Part shown: in pieces, positions 55,783 through 64,000 of the stretch | Position numbering within the stretch: position 1 is the first letter of the stretch | Layout: every line of letters starts with the position of its first letter | DNA from: Periconia sp. R9002 | Taxonomy: Eukaryota > Ascomycota > Dothideomycetes > Pleosporales > Periconiaceae | NCBI GenBank assembly: GCA_023627715.1 | Contig: JAMAHW010000108.1 | Location: 57,778-121,777 of the forward strand | Direction: 5' to 3' | Length of the DNA stretch: 64,000 nt | Translations under genes and position numbers: made by a program | Notes under the pieces: generated by a model | Databases searched by the model: none | Told to the model about the DNA's origin: nothing | Seen by the model: only the letters and a program-made list of their open reading frames with translations

Positions 55783-57334
55783 GACGTATTAGAGGTGCGT
55801 CTCAGGTTAAATGGCTGTCGTTATTACAGTCTCTGGTTGATGGCTCGTGGTGGCGGTTGGATTTGATGTGCAGGCCCAAGAGGTGATTCTCAACTTTAGT
55901 CGTTCCCTACTCCATTCTTGAAACTCAGTCGCTCCTTACTCTATTCTACCTAAGATCAGTCGCAGTAAATAGAATCTGTCTATCAAAAAACCAAAGTCTT
56001 ATGATCGAGTTTCCTCACTTTGTATATTCACGCGGTATGCTGAGAGGAGAGATAGTAGTGAATAAATCGTCCAGCAGTCAAGACACCTCAATGAATAGTG
56101 GAACTATGCCCTGGAAAATGATTCTGCTGTTGGTTTCTTTGATAATACTCTTTGGGAAAAAGCCAGACCTCCAACTGGGCCACTACAAGATGAGATGAAT
56201 TTTACAGTTCGAGCGGATTATAGTCAACATTCGACAGGTTCTGTGATGCTCAAATATGGTTACTTGAGTGCTACGGGCGAAAAGATCTTCTTAAAAGCGC
56301 ATATACAAGTTGGAAAGCTTTACATGTCTTAGTGATACAGTTGTCATACGATCAAACACTCACCGACTTCTTACATAAGCACTATAATCTCTAGAACAGT
56401 ATAGAAGTATTTTGGCCTGGTCTCTGATGGCCGAAACTTCTAAATTGTTTATGTGCGCGAGGCTACGGTCACCAGCAGAGCTGTAGGTGATGGTCGTGCC
56501 TGGCTAGATCTGTATACAGCACATTTCTCTTCCACCATGTCCGCATATCCTTGTTTTTCACGCAAAGGAGAGCCAGTACAAATTGGCTGTTCTCCCTGTA
56601 GCTGGTGAGATTCTCTAGTCTGCCAATTCTATGCTTACCAACGAATTAAAGCAAGGTACATCTTCACTATGTGCATTGTAAAACGTACTTCACCAGGAAT
56701 AAGTAATACAATCCATTTAGACGAATGGTTTGAAATATTCTATTTAGACAAAATATATCCAAAAATGAGTGACAAAATAAGCTGGCAGCCTCAACTACCA
56801 ACCTGTCTATAAATTCAAACATCCACCCAGCTACTCAGTAATCTATTTCTTAACAACATAATAAGAAAATCTATGAATTATCTCATGCACTATTTTTTAT
56901 TATAATTACTAGCTAACTATTCAAATTGTAATTAGATTAGGCCTATAATAGTAGGGTTTGAGTATATATCTAAGCCTATAGTAAGGTGCTGAATTAATTG
57001 ATGCGAAGATTAGCCGGCTGAATTCTCACCTTTTTCGCCCTTCAACAGCATCATTCACTGTAAGCCTTCTTGATGATGCGCCCTTGATGTTGCGCCCTCG
57101 CAGCTGCCATAGATATATAACTCTACACTTTCCTCCTCGATATTATGCACTCGTGCCACGAACACTATAAGCAACATTGAACATTAAACCTATACACCAC
57201 GCTGCTATCGAGCATTGTCAGCCTTCAAAACTACCCACAACCGAGAAAAGGATCCGATAAGCCGAACGCATCCTTCAACACTTCAATGATATTCAAATCA
57301 GACACTTAAAACCTGTGAATCCGTCAATAAAATC
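55783..57334. other. AT-rich spacer
   Basis: No gene recognised. AT content rises between 56650 and 57000, where TA-rich stretches resemble the RIP block at the window end. The last 300 bp are probably the promoter and leader of the hydrolase gene. Confidence 0.45.
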
Positions 57335-58303
57335 ATGGATCACCAAATCAAACCCCTAGACGTTCCAGCACACCTCCTCCGCGCAGCCTACCTGTTAGGT
57401 AAAATTCCTTTTCGCGCTTCTAGTCGTGATCCTCGAGTTTCCTATTCTCTCTTCATTCCAGAACAGTATAAACAAATCCATGGTTCTCTTCAACAACAAG
57501 AGAGTCAAAAGTCGGAAACCACAACATTGGATTTGACAAGCCGGCCCCGAAAACTTCCTCTCCTCATAAATATCCACAGCACCCGCCGCGATGCGGTGAC
57601 CTGTCGGGACTCCTTGATTCCTCTCGCTGAGAGCCTTGGTGTCGCCATCCTAGCACCGTTATTCCCCGCTGGACTCGACGGACCCCTTGATCTAGATAGC
57701 TATAAGAATTTACGATCGAAGACGCTTAAAGCGGATGAGGTTTTGCTCGCGATTCTAGAAGATGTAGCGAAGATGTGGCCAGGCATTGCGACGGGACGGG
57801 TGGTTTTGATGGGTTTTTCGGGCGGGGCACAGTTTGTGCAAAGGATGTTGTATGTGTGGCCAAAGAGAATCGCGGCGGTGGTGATTGCAGCGCCAGGCAG
57901 GACGACAATGTTAGGCAGTGAGGAAGAGCCGTGGCCCCATGGGACAAGAAATTTCGCGGAGATTTTTGGGTTTGGTGGCGAGAGGATTGATGTTGAAACG
58001 ATGAGAGGTATCAGCGGGAGAATTGGGTTATTCGTGGGCGAGCTAGATGATGAGAAGGCACAGGAAGAAAATCTGGTGTTACAGAAATGGTTGATGGAGA
58101 AGTCTATGAGGGTGGGGTCTGACGAGGATTTCAAGAGATTGGTGCCAGGTAAAAGTAGGCTGTTGGGGCTGAGGGAATTGCAGCAGAATTGGCAGCTTTA
58201 TGGGATTGAGAGCACGCTTCAAGTTATTCCCGGTGTTGGGCATGATTATCGGGGGCTTCTGACAGCAATGACTGACTGGCTGACGGTGTGTCCTGCACTT
58301 TAG
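57335..58303 (+). CDS. Alpha/beta hydrolase
   Basis: A 322-residue intron-less enzyme with no signal peptide, so probably intracellular. The core shows LPLLINIHSTRRDA (strand before the oxyanion loop), GVAILAPLFPAG, the nucleophile elbow GFSGG with Ser162, GLFVGELDDE with a likely acid residue, and GVGHDY with His303 as the base. The three residues are in the correct order for a serine hydrolase. This layout is seen in uncharacterised fungal hydrolases related to polyhydroxybutyrate-depolymerase or esterase-like proteins; the substrate is unknown. The ATG at 57335 is the first in the frame. Codon use appears less GC-biased at third positions than in the core genes to the left. The neighbours do not form a recognisable cluster. 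Confidence 0.8.
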   Translation: MDHQIKPLDVPAHLLRAAYLLGKIPFRASSRDPRVSYSLFIPEQYKQIHGSLQQQESQKSETTTLDLTSRPRKLPLLINIHSTRRDAVTCRDSLIPLAESLGVAILAPLFPAGLDGPLDLDSYKNLRSKTLKADEVLLAILEDVAKMWPGIATGRVVLMGFSGGAQFVQRMLYVWPKRIAAVVIAAPGRTTMLGSEEEPWPHGTRNFAEIFGFGGERIDVETMRGISGRIGLFVGELDDEKAQEENLVLQKWLMEKSMRVGSDEDFKRLVPGKSRLLGLRELQQNWQLYGIESTLQVIPGVGHDYRGLLTAMTDWLTVCPAL

Positions 58304-58521
58304 GGCATTTTGTGCTTAACCCGTTTGACATTTGAATATCTACTTGTCTTGTTTACAATCAGAACCGATCGATTTTCCAAAACACCCTGTTGTATTCGTG
58401 CTTCCACAATCTACTCATCCCCGACAACCAACCCAGCCTTCGGCTTGTTAAGCTCCAGCCTCTTCCGGCTAGTAAGATCAATAATAACCGATAAGCCATG
58501 GCTTTAGCCTCGCCCCGCAGT

Positions 58522-59264
58522 TCATAGAAGGGCTTCTTGAAGCATGTGTATTCGAAGCTGACTCGCTACCCTCATTAGAGGTAGAACCAGACCGTCTTCA
58601 AATTTACAACCCCCCGTGCTCGGTACCACATCCGACGACGGTCCCTTCGCAGCGAGAGCCGCATTCCTCGCCTCTGCTAATCTCTCCGTCTCTAATGCTA
58701 TAGCCTCAAACCTATTCTGGAAATGGGACACATGATAGTGAGTGTCTTCCGATCGTATGCATGAATCTGGGAAGCTACTATACCTTGAAATGCTTAGAAA
58801 GCCTTTCGCTGAAAACTTTCCAGATACCCCCGATGCCAATAATGAAGGGATTAGTTGGCCTGTCGAAGCAATGGTGTATACCCCGGTTATAGCATTCCAG
58901 TAGAGAGTGAGCTCGACCGCGATAATCATCAGTACGGTCAGTATCGGAACGGCAAATCGCATGATCCTAGGATCAGGAGTCGGTAAGCCTACTGACTCTC
59001 ATTATGCTCATTGATTTTGGGAATGTGAAAACTCACCTTCGAGCAATCCTCGGCCATTTCTTTTTCTTCTAGTCCTTCTTCATTTATTCCCATAGGTACC
59101 GTGAAACAACCGATGAACATGTCAAATCCCCTCTGCGCAACTGTGAGCAAAAGCATCCCCACCCAAAACCCAGACTCCGAAAGATAGTCAGCACGTGAAC
59201 GCTTACGGAAGTTTCTGGAATAACGTTGAACTTTGGAACTACCGCCTTCTTTAATAGACATCAA
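58522..59264 (-). pseudogene. Frameshifted membrane-protein gene at the RIP border
   Basis: Two parts of a membrane protein read on the minus strand. The upstream part (from 59264) has a helix ESGFWVGMLLLTVAQRG and ends at a GTGAGT donor. The downstream part continues with FAVPILTVLMIIAVELTLYW and STGQLIP. Directly after STGQLIP, near 58848, the frame shifts by one: the conserved-looking continuation FIIGIGGIWKVFSERLSKHFK (part) is in the neighbouring frame. It then passes through a GTATAG...CAG intron to a charged tail (FEAIALETERLAEARNAAL). The first splice also does not keep phase with any AG tested. Two lesions plus the adjoining AT-rich block suggest a pseudogene; a sequencing error at a run is the alternative. 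The family was not named. Confidence 0.5.
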
Positions 59265-59995
59265 TTGATTGTCCTAATGCTCCAAAATTCGAAGGTATGT
59301 TAATAGTCGTAATGGAGCAGAGGTACAAAGCTGAAGGGGTTCTGGATGCCGTGAACAGATCGATCAACAGCATGGCCAACACCACTGTATTTTTTCTCGC
59401 TGCAGACGGACGGGATTTCTAAGGAGAAATGTCTAAAGAACAATATTGTAATACATTAACTATATCACGCTTAGCATAGATTTATAAGAGCATAATTTTT
59501 TTTATATTTTAATTAATATATTACTATTATATACTTCTACTAATAAACTATTAGTTAGTTTATTAAGTAGTATTCTTCTTCCTTTTTTTCTATTTTTTAG
59601 GTATTATAACGTTTAGGTATAGTTATAACTATCTTTTAGCTATTATAAGAGCGGTCACGTAGGTAGAGAATAGATTAGATAAAATAAGATATATAAGAGT
59701 AGCCCTAAAGCTAAAGATAAAATAAAGTATAACCTATTTAGTAAAAGAAAAGAAGTACTATATATAAGAAGACTTAGGCTAACTAAGTAGCTAACTAAGT
59801 AGCTAACTAATTACTAGCCTAGTTCTAAAAAGGAAGAGTATCTTAGAGAATAACTCTAATATATATCCCCCTTAAAAAAGATAAGGTTTCTTAAATTAAA
59901 ATAAAAAAAATAAAAAAAAAGAGTAGCTAATTATAAGGCTAAACTTATAAGGTAGGTAGTAGGTCTAGTAGGTATATAAGTAAAAAGAGATAATT

Positions 59996-61232
59996 ATTAG
60001 GGTTCTACTTAAGCTTTAAAGTAGGATACTAGGTAGTGCGTAAAAAGAGTAAATAGAAGTATAATATTATAGAATAAGAGTAAGGTATATAACTATTAAT
60101 AGGTATAATATAATAGATTCTAAATAGTAGATATTAAAAGTAAAGTAGCTCTTTAGTTAAAAGATTAAATTAATAATAAAGACTATCTAAAAAGTATAAT
60201 ATATACTTACTATATACTAATAAAATTTCTAGGCTCTATAGCTCTATAGTTTTTATTAGTTATAAAGATATAAGTTCTATAAAGATATTTCTACGTCTCT
60301 ATTTATCTTAGTATCTATAAAGTTATAAAGCTATTATATAACTTAATTACATATTTATATTATAGTCTACTTTAGGTCTAAAATCCTAGTCTTTATTTAT
60401 ATTAGGCTACTTATAGTAATTATTAAAACTATACTTACTATAAGTACTAAGAGTAATTCTATAAGGTATAGCTATAATACTATTCCCCTCCTTATACTTA
60501 GTCTTTATATTTATCTATTTTAGAGATTAGGGTATAATAGTGCTATAGCCCTACTTATTATTTAGTAAAGTATCTCTAGCTATTATAGTTTCTTTAAAAA
60601 CTTAGTCTAGGTTATTACTTACTAATAAAGCTTATTATAATAGGTTTACTATATTTTTTAAGTATTCTTATTATACTAAGCTTAACTTTATTTATATAGG
60701 TTCTTCTACTAATAGTAGGTATTATAAAGTATATATCTAGGCTAATATATATAGTTCTTATAAAACGTCTAAAGTACTATTATCTAAAAGTAAGTCTATA
60801 TTTAAGAGTAAAATACGTACGTTTAAGCTTATAGCTATTAGTAATATTTATTAACTATATAAAAGAGAAAGTATAACATTAGCTTAATAAAGCTTAAAAA
60901 GCTTAAAAAAAGCTTTTAAATAAAATTATATAGCTTAGTAGTACTTTAGTAAAAGCTTATTCTAAAATCTAATATTTTAAAAAATAAAAAGAATATTTTT
61001 ACTTAAAGTCAGTTACTTAGTCTTACGTAATAGAGGTAGAGTTAGATAAAAAAAAAGCTAAGCTTTAGTAGACTAGCTAGTAGGTTAATCTAAAACTAAT
61101 TTTTAATTAAAATATTAGTACTAATACTACTACTAGTAGCGCTTTTTTTAATTTATAGCTAAGTAAAAATTTTATATTATCCTTTAGTTTCCTTTATTTA
61201 ATAGAGTAGACTAAAAATCCTCTAACTTTTTT
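59996..61232. repeat. 1.24 kb direct repeat, copy 1
   Basis: Begins ATTAGGGTTCTACTTA and ends AAAATCCTCTAACTTTTTT. It matches copy 2 over its full length, with the differences mostly C/T and G/A, as expected if each copy was RIPped separately. Confidence 0.85.
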
Positions 61233-62470
61233 ATTAGGGTTCTACTTAGGCCTTAAAGCGGAATACTAGGTAGTGCGTAAAAGGAGTAAATAGAAGTATA
61301 ATATTATAGGATAATAATAGGGTATATAACTATTAATAAGTATAATATAATATAGATTCTAAATAATAAATGTTAAAAGTAAGGTAGCTCTTTAGTTAAA
61401 AAATTAAATTAATAATAAAGACTATCTAAGGAGTGTAATATATACTTACTATATACTAATAGAATTCCTAAGCTTTATAGCTCTATAGTCTCTATTAGTT
61501 ATAGAAATATAGACTTTATAAAGACGTCTCTATATCTCTATCTACCTTAGTACCTATAGAGTTATAGAGCTGTTACGTAACCTAGTTACGTATCTATATT
61601 ATAGTTTACTTTAAGTCTAAGATCCTAGTCTTTATCTATATTATACTACTTATAGTTATTATTAGAATTATACTTACTATAAGTGCTAAGAGTAATTCTA
61701 TAAAGTATAGCTATAATACTATCCCCCTCCTTATACTTAATTTCTATATTTATCTATTCTAGAGATTAGGGTATAATAGTACTATAGCTCTACTTATTAT
61801 TTAGTAAGGCGTCTCTAGCTATTATAGTTTTTTTAAAAACTTAATTTAAGTTATTACTTACTAATAAAGTTTATTATAATAGATTTACTATATTTTCTAA
61901 GTATTCTTAGTATGCTAGGCTTAATCTTATTTATATAAGTTCTCCTACTAATAGTAGGTATTATAAAGTATATATCTAAGCTAATATATATAGTTTCTAT
62001 AAAATATCTAGGGTACTACTATCTAAAAGTAAGTCTATATTTAAAAGTAAAATACGTATATTTAGGCTTATAATTATTAGTAATATCTATTAACTACGCA
62101 GAAGAGAAAGTATAATATTAGCTTAATAAGGCTTATAGAGCTTAGAAAGAGCTTTTAGATAAAATTATATAGCTTAGTAGTACTTTAGTAGAGGCTTATT
62201 CTAAAATCTAGCGTTTTAAAAAATAGAAAAAATATTTTTATTTAAAATTAGCTACTTAGTCTTACGTAATAGAGGTAGAGTTAGATAAAAAGAAAGCTAA
62301 ACTTTAGTAGACTAGTTAGTAGGTAGACTTAGAGCTAATCTCTAATTAAAATATTACTACTAACGCTACTACTAATAGCGCTTCTTTTAGTTTATAGCTA
62401 AGTAAAAATTTTACGTTATCCCTTAGTTTCCTTTATTTAATAGGGTGGACTAAAAATCCTCTAACTTCTT
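61233..62470. repeat. 1.24 kb direct repeat, copy 2
   Basis: Starts with the same ATTAGGGTTCTACTTA exactly 1237 bp after copy 1 and follows it without spacer. It borders the retrotransposon pol remnant, so both copies may be long terminal repeats of it. It could instead be an unrelated tandem element. Confidence 0.8.
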
Positions 62471-62474
62471 AGGG

Positions 62475-64000
62475 TAGCTAAAGCCGTCTTCTAGTTCCTA
62501 TAAATCTTCCTATAGTTTTCCTTTCTTATTAGTACCTATCTACCTAACTAGGTAATAGTTTTTTCTATTTTAAACCTAGTATTTAATAATTTTATTAACG
62601 TCCTATTATTTATCTTATTCTCTATAGGTATTAGACTTATATACTACTAGTTTAGCATTTTAGAGTGCTTTTTCTAAAAGTAAGACGTAGAACACTAGAT
62701 ATATTTCTATATTCTTTAGTAGTTCTAACCTATATATAACTAGCGTAATTTATTTAGTAATTTTGTATAAGCCGATTTTTACGTAATTAAATTTTAGGCT
62801 AGGCTACTTACTTTTAATATTTTAGCGTTTTAACTATACTTTTTTCCCTTTTTTAAAATTAGGTCCCTTTTTATAGTGCTAATTATAGTATTTCCCTATT
62901 TATTTATTAAAGAACTTAGCGTCTAGTTATAATTAACTATAGATTTTCTTAATTCTTTCTATAAATTTTTTACTATTTACTATTTAAGTATATACGTGCT
63001 TAGGTAGATTGTATACGTTTAGGTTAAATCTATAGTTTATAAAGAATAGTGTAATTCCTATTACTACGTTTTTTAAGCTATTATATACTAACTAGGCTAT
63101 TAGTAATAGTACTACCTAGTTATTTTAATTATAGTTAAGGTAACATTTTAAGTATTACTTAACTATCTAGTTTATTCGTTCTAATTATCTATCTACTTAT
63201 AGATAATAGGCCGTTGTTATACTATATTTAACTCCTAGTATAGCTATAATTATACTCTATAACTTTAAATTAAATTACTTATTTTAGTCTATAATAATTT
63301 TATCTAAAATACTATATTTACTAATTACTATATTAATAACCTTATATACTACTACTTCCGTTCTACTTTTTTTAGTATATAGCTTAAAGTAGGTGTATTT
63401 AGTTAATTTATTAATAATAGTTATAATTCCGTTATATTTAACCTTAGTTACTAGGTCTTATAACTTTAGTAAGTATGTAATAAAGTTAATTGTAATTATC
63501 CTTTATAGCTATTTAGGTGTCTCTACTAGTTATAGTATTCTATATAGTATATATCTATTATACTTATTTCTATAGTAATCTTTATAGTCTCTAAAGACTT
63601 CCATTATTATTATTTTTACCTTAGGTATATAGTATCTTTCTAGTAGTCTTTCTAGGGTTTTCTTAATCCTTTAGTAACTATATATTAGTAATTTATAGAA
63701 TTATTATATGAATTCCTACTATATTTTTATTAGAATATAAATTCTATTATACTTTATATAGAATCCGTTTTAAATATCTCTTTATAGCTATTTTAGATAT
63801 TCTTTAGTAGCTTTCTATTTAATCTATTTATCTAGTTCATTATTTCCTTATTTAGAGTTAGCTACTACTTTATCTAGAATAAAGTTCCCTTATTTATTCT
63901 TAACTAATATTATTCCTATTACTTTAATTTCTAATTTTAGATCTAGGCGTCTACTTAAAGCGTCTACTAGCTAGTTTTCTAATCCCTTAATATAGATAAT
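62475..64000 (-). mobile_element. RIP-degraded Ty3/gypsy-type retrotransposon, 3' part of pol
   Basis: Reading the minus strand from the window end, scattered stops interrupt clear pol similarity in the gypsy order. VDALSRR at about 63968-63940 marks the end of RNase H. Next comes the integrase zinc-binding region (KKTLERLLERYY near 63650). The integrase core runs through ITINFIT, VKYNGII and NKLTKYTYF (about 63510-63370). In the core, two aspartates of the family (MDFIT and DKLTKY in intact copies) read as Asn, which is the G-to-A outcome of RIP on the other strand. The element is dead. Its 5' part (gag, protease, reverse transcriptase) would lie beyond 64000. Confidence 0.8.

Larger units (their letters stand above)
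59441..64000. other. AT-rich block with RIP-type composition
   Basis: From about 59441 to the end the sequence is made almost wholly of TA, CTA, TAG and AAG words, with very few CA, TG or CG dinucleotides and stop codons in all frames. This dinucleotide pattern is the mark of repeat-induced point mutation in ascomycetes. It holds the repeats and transposon remnant listed below. The first 550 bp contain a short CTAACTAAGTAG tandem near 59778-59812. Confidence 0.85.

Noticed and set aside
59441..64000. Window end as a centromere or mitochondrial insertion
   Set aside because: Recognisable gypsy integrase remnants and two direct repeats explain it as RIPped transposon sequence. A centromeric position cannot be tested from this window.

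Overview
The window is nuclear DNA from a filamentous ascomycete fungus (Pezizomycotina). Protein-coding genes are interrupted by short introns (about 48-140 bp, with GT...AG ends). The gene set is typically fungal: Sub2, Rgp1, Rmt2, a Pho89-type symporter, an AflR-type Zn2Cys6 factor and a fungal rhodopsin-domain membrane protein. The last 4.5 kb is an extremely AT- and TpA-rich block of the kind left by repeat-induced point mutation (RIP). No lineage below Pezizomycotina is assigned.

Positions 1-41,301 are mostly conserved core genome with unusually wide spacers. In order these are: the 3' part of a SNF2/HLTF-like ATPase (1-1683); an unrecognised protein with a KxVxF motif (2049-2979); a 6.6 kb gene-free stretch leading to an AflR-like Zn2Cys6 factor (9637-11100); RGP1 on the minus strand (13842-16444); RPR2 (minus) and SUB2 (plus) sharing a 608-bp divergent promoter; a PHO89-like Na+/phosphate symporter (21652-24061); a 7.5 kb gene-free stretch containing an assembly gap; a ketopantoate-reductase-fold (Mug72-like) protein with a long disordered tail (31557-34113); a glucokinase with an in-frame N-terminal extension carrying a possible membrane anchor (36119-38334); a second assembly gap; and RMT2 (40026-41301, minus). 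An intron-less initiator tRNA-Met follows at 41938-42009.

Positions 42,000-59,400 look accessory. They hold a secreted FAD-linked (BBE-type) oxidase divergent from a fungal rhodopsin-domain protein, a decayed coding remnant with in-frame stops, a C2H2 zinc-finger protein with one incomplete finger, a ZZ-type zinc-finger protein with a tandem repeat in its 3' flank, a small secreted eight-cysteine protein with a TATA box, an alpha/beta hydrolase, and a frameshifted membrane-protein gene at the edge of the AT-rich block. Spacers here are AT-richer, with homopolymers and minisatellites.

Positions 59,441-64,000 are RIP-degraded repeats. A tandem pair of about 1.24 kb direct repeats is followed by the 3' part of the pol gene of a Ty3/gypsy-type retrotransposon on the minus strand, which runs off the window. 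The core genes do not form one pathway. Links that can be supported are RNA metabolism for RPR2/SUB2 (shared promoter) and a possible joint role or co-regulation for the divergent oxidase/rhodopsin pair.
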